Source of the DNA: Bryum argenteum | Taxonomy: Eukaryota > Streptophyta > Bryopsida > Bryales > Bryaceae | Reading direction: 5' to 3' | NCBI GenBank assembly: GCA_037043015.1 | Contig: CM073326.1 | Span: 9,742,345 to 9,806,344, forward strand | Length of the DNA stretch: 64,000 nucleotides | In this document: positions 1-11,767 of the stretch, in pieces | Numbering within the stretch: the stretch's first letter is position 1 | How the letters are laid out: each line of letters opens with the position of its first letter | Notes under the pieces: model-generated | What the model was told of the DNA's origin: nothing | Databases searched by the model: none | Seen by the model: the letters and a program-made list of their open reading frames with translations, nothing else | Position numbers and translations under genes: made by a program

Positions 1-2126
1 ATTAGTTGTGATTGAAATGTCCCAATTTTTCCCGAAAATGGACTTGCATGCATGATCGGTGCAGCTACGAGAAGAAAGTGCAATGCAATCTGTGTCAACA
101 AGGTGTCCGCTCGAGAAAAAAGTTTGAGATCTAGGAAATCTTGAAGAAAGTTGAGGCGGGAATTGCGGAATCAACGAATATTGAGATTGCATGTACGTGT
201 GGAGGTGATTTAGTGAGCGTGGAGGTGGGGTGGATGTCTGAGAGTTAAGACGGTATGCCTACGCCGTAGGCTGTTAGCTCACCTACCTGATGACTTGCAG
301 GGGTCCCTGGCAGGCAAGAGCGTGCATTGGTTGGACAGTCCTAAGTTGACAGTCGTCAGTCAATCTCGAGATCGTGCATGCATGCATTTCATGGTCTAGA
401 TCGATCAATTTTTTGAACGTCGTAGTAAGACTTACACTATGTGGGCCATTCTCATCACAGTCTAGGTACAAGCGTTCACAAGAGCTTCCATCACAAACAA
501 AACTACAAGAAACTCTGTATTTCTAAGTAACTTTTGTTCCCACTCTTGAATAGCCACCTCTGTTGTGGATCTTGTACTCATGCTCTTCACTTCCGGTGCA
601 CAGAAAAACGAGGTCTCGCCTGGCCTTGTTGGGGTCAATCTGTCATTCAATCACTCAATCACGGTGTCGGATGAGATCATTGTTGTTGTAATTGCATGCA
701 GATCCTCGGAACTTGCGTCCAACAAGAAGAATCATATATAGTACGCTCATACTGTCAGCAATGATCAAAACTGATGGAACGCACTCTTTCAATCTTATGC
801 TATTCTTCTCAAAGCAAAACGAAAAGAAAAAAGTTCTAAATCTTTCAAGTGATATATTAGGCTGGAGTTTTATGAGACGATAATCAACTTTAACCGGCCC
901 CAAAAAACTGACAAATGAAGTTCATTTTCATAATAGTTACGCACAACAGTCGAAAGTACTAACTGCAGTAGTACTGTGATTGAGCTGATTAATCAAATCA
1001 GAGCTCAAAACTAACTCACTCCTGAATTGCAAGAAAAGGATAATTATCAAGAGCTGCCAATTGATTCTCATGAATCATATTTAAGGTAGATAGTCTCTGA
1101 AAGTGAGATCGATTAACATCAATTGATAAAATATTGAAATAATCGCCCACTATGCAGGTTTTATGACATGCTCAAGTTCTAGTGAGCTTAAGATCATTGG
1201 AATAGCTCCACGCCAGTAACAATAGATTAAGATCAGTTCACTAATCAGTTGGGTTTTCTTCATTTATCACATGATCACCTTACAGAATTGATCAAGATTT
1301 GTTCATTTTTAGAGATTCCGAGGAAACCCACAAAAATGACCGTCCCATACAACACTTTAGATTAATATGAAAATGATCAAGAGTAGGATCCTAATACTGT
1401 CTACACTATCACATAAAAGTTCTTGAAAAAAGACAAACCTAAGTTATTTGAGCAATTAAAGGCTCATAGTTTCATGAATCATATGATTAGAACTTATTAT
1501 TGAAACCGGTTAGATCCAGATCAAATCAGTGAATCACTTGATTGCTAGAATAAGCTCAGAACTTATTTGAGCTAGTTTGAGGCTATTCGAATAAAAGTTC
1601 ACTTGGTTGAATTAGGTTCACTGTCTTGACTTAGTATTGATTATTGTAACCTCACAATCAACCCCTAATTGAATCGAACATTTCCAAAACTAAATAATCA
1701 CTTTTGCGAATATTACCAGCTAGAAACTTAGATTCATGACCATTTCTCTAATCTAAACTCTAAATCTCTAATCATGGTGAAGACGGTTTGAAAAATGATT
1801 TTCGTCATATCAGAAGTTCAGAAGTCAGAATAGTCCTATTTGTGACTATTTTGGGAGTTTGGGAATTATTCAATTCATGAATTTCATATCATTCGCAGAA
1901 ATGACCACAATTCATTTTAGATTATAATTGACCAATGAATTGATTCCTGCTACTATCATAAATATTTTTTATTGATTTCTTGAAAGCAATAAATTCCCTC
2001 AATTCTTCTATTTTTACCTATAATATTACCATGTTAGCCCATTGCAGGAGATTCTGGAACTCTCTACGGGCATGACCAAATATTGCTTTTCTTCAAATTC
2101 ATTAATTCAGAGTAAACAATAAACCT

Positions 2127-2205
2127 TAAAAATAAATAAATAAAAGAAAAAAAAAAAAGAAAAAAAGAAAAAAAGAAAAAAAAAAAAAAAAAAAAATAAG
2201 AAAGA
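2127..2205. repeat. A-rich simple repeat
   Basis: An almost pure run of A with scattered G and T, about 80 bp. The Phe-rich frame on the other strand is an artefact of this run. Confidence 0.9.
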
Positions 2206-3796
2206 AAGAAAGTCGAGAGGGGTGATGGTCTGGTTGGGGTACCCAAAAAGGTTGTCCCATGAACAATTGCACTCTATGCTGGTGTGACAAACATATCCAT
2301 TTTTAAACTGTTATACAATAAGACTTCATTAGATGTGGTTTTAGTTGTCTATACTTATAATGTATCAAGAAAAAAAATTAAAAATTAAAAAAAATATTTT
2401 GAAGTAATTTTATTTGATTTTTTAGTTGAAAAAGTAAGTCATGTCCCAATAACCTAAAATCCATAGAATCAAGCAAATGGAATATCAACCATTTTTATTT
2501 TAATATGATTTTTGAATATGACCTACATCTTCTTGTATAGAATACAAAATCATTTATTTAATAATAAAAAAATTAATTCATTGTGCACTATAATGCCTGC
2601 AAATCCCCAAATTCAACACTTTTTCCCTCATCTATGAATGGATCCGAAAAAAATTAAAAATCTAAAAGAAAATCTATAGGCATATATACTTTGATTTCAG
2701 TGAGGTGCATGATATTTTATTTTCTAATTTAGGGTCTTTTTACTTGATTAAAATGACTAAATTAGACAAACTTTGGAGGCTTTCAATAAAAATAACCTAA
2801 TTAGTGTGTCCAAAAAGTGATACCCCAAGCTTACCATTGCCCAGAGCTTACTTATGATTGATTGTGAGAGTCCATTTCAGCAGCACCCCCAACGCCCATG
2901 TCATAGGATGGCCAAGACCCTGCAGCTCTGAAACAAAGAATGTGAGTCATAATTAAACGAATCATTCAATGTTAACACCAAATTAAGCCTCAAGCTTTAA
3001 TCTCGAGATACATGTACAAAAATCCACACAGACTCTACAACTGCTCTCATAAGTTAGTAAAATTAGTATTGACTTGGGAGTTACTTAGACTATAGTAAAC
3101 CATCATGATGACATGTTCTTCCCATTCCTCTGTGACCATATCTCTGACTGAGCAACTCTATCGTAGGAGTCTAATCTGGATCTGGATCATTTTAAAGAGA
3201 CACAGAAGTCGGACCGATCATGCTCACATTACAAGTAAATTCACTTCATAACTGAAATTACACAATTTGTCGAGAAAGACAGGCCTCCTTCTCTGAAAAT
3301 CGACCGATCAGTTGTCTTCTTTCCTCAGAAACCATTCAAAACCTCTATCAGAACAATGAATAAAACATGACTTCACTTTTCTTCTATTTCTCACACTAAT
3401 TAATGGAGATTTCAGAATCAATTGATTTGATGGGCATGCAGCCCATCTTCAGTACACCCAAGTACACCCACGTTAGCTCATTGCACGAACAGTTCACACA
3501 ATCATATTGAGCATTAACGTGATGATTGAGTAAACGTACAGGTTAGTCAAGTCATAACAGTCCCTACTCAACATAGGATACTTACACAGTCACAAGTTTA
3601 CAGCTTTCAGATGTTTAGTTCCATGGTTTATACGAAAATCTGCCATCCTTAGGAAACGTACGAGGTCCTAAAGGTGATGATCTTTATGACTTTATAGAGA
3701 TGTTTTACGTGATGCCCGCATGATTCACACAGAATACATGTACACGGTCCTGTCTGAATGGAAAGAAACGGCTCTAACTTCTAACCAGAATGAAGA

Positions 3797-4384
3797 GTGA
3801 ATGAGAAGCGGAACCTGCCTGGATACTCAACCCGTGATCATAGAGATCCTCTCGCTCACGTCTTCAGCAGGATCGACCACTGGTTGATGATCCCCGTCGG
3901 TACAAGAATAGAGCAAAACCTCACGAAGTCGGGGCTAGCTACAGAATGGTCGAGACCTTCGAGAGTGTCACTCTGTCGTATGACGCAATTTCAGAAGCTA
4001 CGAGTTCACAAAGAGTTGATCAATGCATTTGATGCTCCAGTGCTCATCCCTCTCACATGCAACTCTGCATGCATCAAACAACCTCAGTTCACTCATGGGC
4101 ATGCTCGCTCCAGAATGATCCTTGCCAAGGCTGAGTGCTTCCCGAGTCCGAAACAGTCTGTTACACTCATTCACTCCGGGTCCACAACGTTCAAGGTTGA
4201 ATTGGCGAAACCCAAACTTACAGCGGAATGGTTCTGCAGCATGAGTACATGCTTAGTACCTACAACTGTCCGATCCCCCTGTCAGTTGCATGCATCAACG
4301 TCTCAATACAATCAAACAATCATCACCCACGGACTGACGTTGTCATCCTCTCAAGTTCCACCTGAACTGCAGGTGACTTTCTAA
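3797..4384 (+). other. Unassigned open frame, 195 codons
   Basis: It begins at GTG and has no recognisable domain or splice context. The composition (Ser/Thr/Pro, no periodicity) looks like chance. It is recorded only because it is the longest frame in the first 7 kb. Confidence 0.12.
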
Positions 4385-5440
4385 TGCATCATAACCTGGA
4401 ACTTGGATATCAATTATCCAACCGGTGATCACACGGATTGAACCTAGATCAGTCAGGCCAGCACCTCCGACAATATCGACCTTCAGTTGATCTGAGTGTC
4501 AAAGTGTAACTTAATTAAACGATCTCAGAAGCTAGCTACTCAGTCACGAAGACTTTAATGATGGTTCAGCATCATTGTGCATCTGCAGTGAGTGGCGCAA
4601 TTTCACCATACATCTCGTAACTACCATCAGAACCTTCTTGGACCTCAAGCGATGTCTACTTGTCTTGTTCAACCGCGATGTGAAGTTTCAACGCTTACTG
4701 GCCCGTCTGCTCTCGTTCATGTGAAAGTCTTTCCGCTAAAAAACACAAGGTCCAGCAGAAAAGATTAGTGTATGAATCGAATAGAAATCATAAGCTTGCC
4801 TGGGGTTAGCTGCTGAGAAATCCATGCCACACTTCACAGCTCAGGACTGCTCACAAACCCCCTCGATCCTGCACGCGGCTCCTGTGGAACTCAAAACCCT
4901 TCACCAGGTCCTGGACTTGAACCTACGATTCCCCTTCCTGCACGCGCCTTCCTTTGCACGCGCCTTCCTTTTCCGAGCTAACTGAATTCAAATCTTCGCC
5001 AATCAAGGCAGGGGATATTAAGTACTCGGTCTTGCGTCATTCATTGGTTGCGAGTCCACCTCATTCTTGAGAATACTTGCAGCTACAGTACATAACTCCC
5101 GAGCTCAGCACGTCAAGATCGATATAGCCTAGCAAGTACGAAAATAGTGCACCTGCACACAATTTGCATGATAAAGATTCTGTTCAAGACGTAGCCGGCC
5201 GGGCTTGGGAATGAGGCCTTCACAAACAAGGAGAAGCAGCGACAATCAGAGCACCTATCCGATCATCTGTGAACTCAAAGCTTCCTTAGTCTCGCAGAAC
5301 GTAACTTCGATTCTGGTAGCATCAGACTTCCGCAACTTAACTGTGCAAGCAGCCACGCATTGGTGAAAGGCCCGCGTCTCCATGCAATCATGTCAATCAA
5401 GCACTAACTGCCCGTATCATTCTCTGAAAGAATTGCCTGT

Positions 5441-6610
5441 CATTCTGATGCTTGGATCTTAAACTGAGGTTTCCACGCAGGTCCATGCAAACAAAAGCTT
5501 CACCTCTGGCATCATGGAGCGAACCTAATTAGCAGTAGACTGAGAGTGCGTGCGAATGCGTGCACATGGAGTTGGTGACTACGCACTCTTCGCAGTTGAA
5601 CGGAAATGAGAGTCGGATCCAATCACAATGGCAATCGATTGGCAATCTGCACAATTCCCGTCGAAACCCTAGGTGGTCACGCCCTGTTTAACCGGCCGAG
5701 TGACTGAGCCTCGGCAAGCGACGATAACATAGGTGACAAATTGATGCTCATATTCAAGCACTCTTGAATGCATATTAAATGGTGTTAGTACAAATTTCTC
5801 GCTCGTGAGTGTACGATTGTAAGCCCTACATCATACTAGTCTCTTAGTCCTGCAAGTCATCCTTGTAATAAGAGCCACACTGCGTTTCTGCACTTCCCGT
5901 ATTCTTAAGCATCAAAGCCCCTCCCCCCGGTAAAATCCCCTGACGCAATGAAACCTTCACCTCATCATCATATACATATCGGATTTGGGATGAAGCGTGA
6001 GGAGATCCTGCTTCATGACTGCTCCCAGTTAATTGCGATTGAGTTGAATTCCATGGACTCACGCAATCAGACTGCAAGTAACGTCCTCGTTGCGTGTCCT
6101 TCTGATACTCGTATCTTAAGATAAGGTTTTCACACACGTCCATGCAAAAAAAACCTTCAGCGCATCGATCATTAATCAAACCAAACAGTAGACTAATCGC
6201 TTGCGATGCAGTTGAACGGAATTGATTGGCAGTCTGCTCAATCCCCGTACGTCGAAACCCTAAGTGGTCACGTAGGCCTTGATTGACCGGCCGAGTGAGT
6301 GAGTGAGGGGCACGCGACAATGACATCACGTGTCGAAATGATCCTCACAAGCACTCATGAGTGCATATGAGTACAATTTTACTTAGTCATTCCATTTCAT
6401 GTGTACAAATTCTACCACAACGTACTTAGCTAGTGATGCGAGTGAATATCATTGAGATGAGAGGAAGTGTGACTCTCAGTCTGTAATTGTACTCTGTGTG
6501 TCCTGAAACGCACGCCTCTCAAGCATCAAAGGGCCCCCCACAAACAATCCCAGGCCCCAAAGAAACCTTCAGTGCCACATCATCATGCATATTTGACTGC
6601 ATATTTGATT
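5441..6610. repeat. Diverged tandem duplication, about 640 bp
   Basis: 5441-6097 and 6098-6610 are diverged direct copies. Shared blocks in the same order are GTCCATGCAAA, GCAGTTGAACGGAA, GTCGAAACCCTA followed by GTGGTCACG, ACCGGCCGAGTGA, and AAGCATCAAAG followed by a C-rich run, with CATCATCAT next. A minus-strand open frame of 161 codons overlaps the duplicate (5844-6329). I do not regard it as a gene, because it spans repeat sequence and matches nothing known to me. Confidence 0.75.
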
Positions 6611-7452
6611 GAAGCCTATTAGAAGTGTGAATCCGATATCCTGGCTCAAAATGGCATCCTTTGGCAGTCTATTCTAAAATGCTGAGCCCAGGCCACGTGA
6701 CTCTTTCATTGCGACGGTGGCACAGTGCATAGTTATTTCATAATTCCTCTCTTTTGTCATGCAATTTATATTCAGAATGTACTGTACATTTCACGCTTGC
6801 TCTATGCAGGCCTGGAAGATTGGTTGTACTGTGATAAGACTGTCATTCCATGCTGCTTCCATGTGCGAAGGTTCCTCGACTATTTTTGATCGAGATTGAG
6901 TGAAAGGTGACCTGGCTAACCAATGGATTCCCAAGCACGGCTTAGGTTACCTTCGCGTGTCATGTGCCTTCGTAACATCGTCTCCATTTTCAACAAAGAT
7001 CTCCCTACTTCAATCTAAAAACAGAACAAGTTCATGAGCTGTCTTGTCCATAACTCAAATGCTTTGATCTCAGATGTGACTACTCTTTTCGACCTGAGTT
7101 TACCACGACGGAGGCACCTAAATGTTACAAATCTTACATCTTACAGTAACCACTTCTCAATCCTCTGAGTTGACACATTTAGCGTCCAATCATGAGATAC
7201 CTCTCTCATTGTTCACTTTCGTTTGCCTTCGTACACCTATCTCCTGCTCATTGCTCGCACCACAGTTAATCAAGGTAACGAGTGGCTGATTCTACCTTAT
7301 TTCAATTACCGAACAAATAATACCGTTCCTTTGACATTTCTCGTTTTGAAGTGTGGCTGGAGTAAGCCATTTTGCGGCATTAGCTCTGGACAATTCAACT
7401 GAATTGTGATTAATCACCTTGGGCTAGCTTACTGGGTTAATGGGTTTGGTAA

Positions 7453-8723
7453 ATGCAGAATACAGCTGGGGACGGGCATTGTATTGCAACTAGAGAATGC
7501 ACCACCCTGCACGATTTGCTGCTACCAGGGAAGAAGGAGAAAGAGAGCAGATGCGTGCTCAGAAGCGAGCTGGAATCAATGGAGCGAACTCTGAAGCTGT
7601 TTTTAACGCGCCTTCGCACGTTCGATGACGCTAAAGCGATGGACGTCGCCACTTTAAGCGCGGCAGCGAAGCTGTGGGATCAGTATTTGGCCGAAATCAC
7701 GTTCGACTCCAGCATTGCGCCCGCTCGGTTTGCAGACCTGATTGAGCGTGTTCCGGCTCACATGCGAGTAGTGCACGACGATGTGTACCGCGCCATCGAC
7801 GCCTATCTCAAGGTAACCCTGCCTACTGTTCCCTCGACTCACACGATCGATGTACTCTTGCCCTGCCGCAGAATCCTGTTTTGTGCTTCATCGCATTTAA
7901 AGTGCGGCGTTTGACGTGGTTGCAGGCACACCCTGACACCACGCAAGAGGAGCGCCTCACGGTGTGCTGGACGCTGGATTGCCAGAAGCTTTCGCAGGAA
8001 GCGTGCGCGCACGCGGTGCAGAGCGAGCTGATGCCGCTGCGGATGATTGTGCAGGCTATGTTCATGCAGCAGCTGCAAACCCGATCAGTCCTCAACTCGC
8101 ATCCTGAATCCGCCGCTCAATCATGCAGAGAACACCCAGATGACGTCCGCAGCCGGTCCATGATGACCCCAGACGCAATGCCCGCCCATCACTCGGGACG
8201 CCTACGCTCGGCCGGCTCGTCGTTTCGAGACAACGACCTGTACATCTCCTTCCCCAAGAAGGAGATTCCCGTCGCCCCTCGAGCCGATCACCAGGCCACC
8301 GAACACCGTTTGCGATCCTTAGAAGCGGAGCTCAGCTGAATGCGTAGGGCGCTCGCGCGCCAACAGGCATCCGTGCCCGAGAGTTCGAATGTCAACAGTT
8401 CGGTCATCGAGCATTCCGGTTCACTGAAGTCGATGCCCTGCAGGATGGCCACGGTGCAGGAATCGACAGGGAATTCGTGCAGCGCGGGATGCATGAGCCA
8501 GTTGAAGCCCACGACGCGAACTAGCCACGGATTGCTTGCTAAGACGCTCCAGAAGCTCCGCAACTTCGGAAAAACGAGCACCAAGAGCGTCCTTGTTGAG
8601 AAAGCTCCGCCGAGTACAGTGAGAGCGCCCATCCTAGAATTTGTCGTGGGGCGCACCGATTCCATGCCCCGGCCCGTCAATACCAAGCCACCTCGCCACT
8701 CTCGACACAACTCCATGTCCTAA
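7453..8723 (+). pseudogene. NPH3-domain protein fragment, 5'-truncated
   Basis: Exons 7453-7812 and 7926-8339 splice in phase (intron 7813-7925, GT-AG). They encode the C-terminal part of an NPH3 domain: TTLHDLLLPG, then LWDQYLAEI, VVHDDVYRAIDAYLK joined to AHPDTTQEERLTVCW, LDCQKLSQEACAHAVQSE and LPLRMIVQAMF. The family (NPH3/RPT2, plant-only) normally has an N-terminal BTB domain and about 600 residues and acts as a CUL3 adaptor in phototropism. No BTB or first half of the NPH3 domain is found upstream. An in-frame TGA (8337-8339) falls in the C-terminal coiled-coil region after RLRSLEAELS. The frame then stays open for 127 more codons (MRRALARQQ...), as expected if the stop is recent. It could be a truncated gene using the first stop, but pseudogene is more likely. 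Confidence 0.75.
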
Positions 8724-9889
8724 AACCCACCACCATGAGTCCACAGTTCGGATTCGCCACTCCTTCATTGACGATAATGACATCAAATATCACCATTCTG
8801 ATCAATCATCCTTCGTCATGGTGAGAATCTAACTTAGTTCGGTCGCCATGATTTTTTTGAACCAGCACTAAATATTCCAGCGTGTGAATTGGAGGTCATG
8901 AGGGAGCTCGATGGAATGATAGTTTCTGTCTGAGCTACGAGAAAAAACTAATCTCTATTCCTATCATATTGATCTGGGGTTAAAACTTTCGCTTGCAGGT
9001 GCGTGATTTGGCGGCTCCACTAGGATTGTAGGAGATTGTAATTTTGTGTAGGATTGTAGGAGATTGTAATTATGTGTAATTGTACCAAGTTCGGTGATTG
9101 ATCGATTGATCAAGAAGCCGCCCTCGGCGATAGAAATAATAAATGAAAGATTGAGGTTTCCCACATCCATTGTTGAACCCTCCCAGATGCCACCTGTACA
9201 TACTACATCAAAACAAACAACTGTCCCGACACCCCTCCAACAACGATCGTCAGATTCCATTAATCATTTACAGCCTCGTCATGGCTATGGCGGTGAAGTT
9301 TTGTCAGGGTGTGACAGTTGGCATGAGGGAGGCATACGTCCACCCCGGGTAAATGTATGGGCTTACATTGCATCACTTAGCCCGGCCTCTGCCTTCCTTA
9401 TTTGTAGATGAGCTCAGTTCCGGCAGTCGTCACAACCAGTGTCTCTACAGGACGAGCCATGGCCTTATGGAGACACCACAAGCAACTGGCTCTTTGTTCC
9501 ATTCATGTCTTTGGTCACTTCTTGCCGTGTATGGACAGACTTCTAGCCTGGCTGCCTAAGTAGCATTCCCGAAGTTGCCCAATTTGAAGCAGGCTGGACC
9601 TTAGCTGACTGCAATGGCACTTCCTACTGCACGGTGAACAATGCTGATGCGATGAATCGCAGACTCGCAGCCTGGAAGTAATTACCTACGATTACGAGGG
9701 CTGGTCTGGGGAACGATCAGCGAGTATGTGGTGATACAGCAACGCACTGGAGAGGAGCAAAAGATACTTACAGGAGCGTGCCACTCAACAATGCCAGCAT
9801 CAAGAAGGGATTGCAGCGACGGTGGAGCAGCCGCCTCCTCCCGGCTCTCGCAAACCGTATCAGCCATACTTGGTTCTTCACTTTGGCTC

Positions 9890-10470
9890 TGGTTCAAATT
9901 CTTTGTCTGTAAGCTCTGCATCTTCTTGTCTAACACAGGAGGAGGACCCCAAAGTAAAGGAATCATGAAGAACTTCCCGCAACAACTCTGCAACAAGTTG
10001 GTAAGGAAGTGGTGGTACAATCCAAAGTATCGTCTCGATGTGTTCTTCGACTAGAACTCGGTCAGAAGTGGCGAAATTATTGCAAAACGGATCATAGAGG
10101 AACTGGGCAAATTTGAAGTGGGCGTGGTGATCGTGACAAGGGAATACTTTAGGAGATACTGGTGCTTGACAGAGTTGATCGCGTTCATGGATGCGTACAA
10201 GAAAAGAAATGATGTGATGGTGTGGCCTCTCTTCTACGAGCTTAAGCCGGAGGAAGTGAAGCAATGTCTTACCGCGGGAGAGTGGGATGCGAGATGGTTG
10301 GAGCTCTCGCGGCCCGGCAGAAGACATCGGTTGAACGTGGCCAAGGCCCGCGAAGCAGTGGATTGGCTCACCGGATGGTATGGTCTCAAATACCCCTCTG
10401 ATGAACGTGACCAGGACGAGCACTACATCGATCTCATCGTAAAGAAGATGAAGGATATCTTCGAGCTTGC
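9890..10470 (+). pseudogene. TIR-domain fragment (plant immune type)
   Basis: One frame reads as a TIR domain. It has beta-A LCIFLSNTGGG, alpha-A KNFPQQLCNKL, beta-B YRLDVFFD, alpha-B RSGEIIAKRIIEEL, beta-C VGVVIVTREYF and alpha-C YWCLTELIAFMD. After these come VWPLFYELKPEEVKQ and a C-terminal helix ending KKMKDIFEL. The Glu of WCLTEL, the catalytic position of NAD-cleaving TIRs, is kept. One in-frame TAG (10052-10054) sits in the BB-loop position directly after FFD. No NB-ARC or LRR follows, and the frame decays into an unrelated Gln-rich stretch after 10470. It is a relic of a TIR-only or TIR-NLR gene. A short intron removing the stop cannot be excluded, but I see no good donor/acceptor pair. 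Confidence 0.68.
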
Positions 10471-11097
10471 GACCATCCGCGGTTTGCGATCTCCATCGGT
10501 GCGGTACCACCGACAGTGCAGCACAGCAGCAACAGCAGCCAGGTACCATACCTGCACCTGCAATAAACACCTCTATCGATACGTTTACAGGCAATCACAA
10601 TCAGCTTTGTTCTCTGCAGTACTGCTGTCAATTCCAAAAAGCAGAAGAGGAGAACCAGGCCTTACCTGATTATCACTGTCCTCATCGTCCTCCTAGCCCG
10701 CCTCGATCCGCAGATGATGTCGTGCGCAACAAATGGTAACAAGCCTCTCGTTACCATAACCATCGCCACTGTTTTGTGCGCCTCAGTCTAGATTGGGGAC
10801 CGTATTTCTATCAAGTGCCACAGGTTCAGACTTCGCGTCCGAACCTCTCAGGACTCCACAGCTCCGGGTACAAACCTACCCCTGCTACCTACAGTAGGTT
10901 CAAAAACGAAATCCCGCCCATATTCGCACCGCTTCCCGCCATTTCCAGCCGTCAGTCGGCCAGATACCATAAATGAATGTACGTATTTCGTATATGTATA
11001 TTGTATCTCATATAATACATTAATGCATTACTAATCTTAATGACGGCCGGCCACAAATCTTAATCACTATGATTCTCTCGAGCCATTAAAACAAAAG

Positions 11098-11767
11098 GAG
11101 CCATAAAAAGTACATTGTAAATCACTCGATCCTAAGGATTGGAATACTATGCCCATAAAACAAATTGAGCCATAAAAGTACATTGTGGATCACATAATCC
11201 TAAGATTGGAATACTATGCCATTAGAATACAGTGAGCCATAAAAGTACATTGTAAATCACTTATTCGTAAGATTGGATTACTATGCCATTAAAACAAATT
11301 GAGCCATAAAAAGTACATTGTAAATCACTCAATCCTAAGGATTGGAATACTATGCCATTAACACAAATTGAGCCATAAAAGTACATTGTGGATCACATAA
11401 TCCTAAGATTGGAATACTATGCCATTAGAATACAGTGAGCCATAAAAGTGCATTGTAAATCACTTATTCGTAAGATTGGATTACTATGCCATTAAAACAA
11501 ATTGAGCCATAAAAAATACATTGTAAATCACTCAATCCTAAGGATTGGAATACTATGCCATTAACACAAATTGAGCCATAAAAGTACATTGTGGATCACA
11601 TAATCCTAAGATTGGAATACTATGCCATTAGAATACAATGAGCCATAAAAGTACATTGTAAATCACTTATTCGTAAGATTGGATTACTATGTCATTAAAA
11701 CAAATTGAGCCATAAAAAGTACATTGTAAATCACTCAATCCTACGATTGGAATACTATGCCATTAAA
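11098..11767. repeat. Satellite-like array, 203-bp higher-order unit
   Basis: Each unit starts at GAGCCATAAAA and contains TACATTGTAAATCACT or TACATTGTGGATCACA, AAGATTGG and ACTATGCCATTA. Three diverged monomers of 69, 67 and 67 bp form a unit that recurs exactly every 203 bp (11098, 11301, 11504, 11707), about 3.3 copies. Matching positions in successive units are far more alike than neighbouring monomers. That is the signature of higher-order repeat amplification. Confidence 0.9.

Larger units (their letters stand above)
1..5440. other. Intergenic, no gene recognised
   Basis: AT-rich to about 2.9 kb, then mixed composition. Apart from the A-rich tract at 2127-2205 I see no splice-consistent coding exons, RNA gene or transposon ends. 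Confidence 0.5.

Noticed and set aside
3797-4384. 195-codon open frame as a gene
   Set aside because: GTG start, no domain, no splice context, and composition like random sequence.
5844-6329. 161-codon minus-strand frame as a gene
   Set aside because: It spans the diverged tandem duplication and has no recognisable motif.
8288-8716. 142-codon frame opposite the NPH3 relic
   Set aside because: Shadow of the GC-rich coding strand; the NPH3 frame explains the sequence.
9878-10594. 238-codon minus-strand frame opposite the TIR relic
   Set aside because: Antisense shadow; the plus strand carries the TIR motif series.
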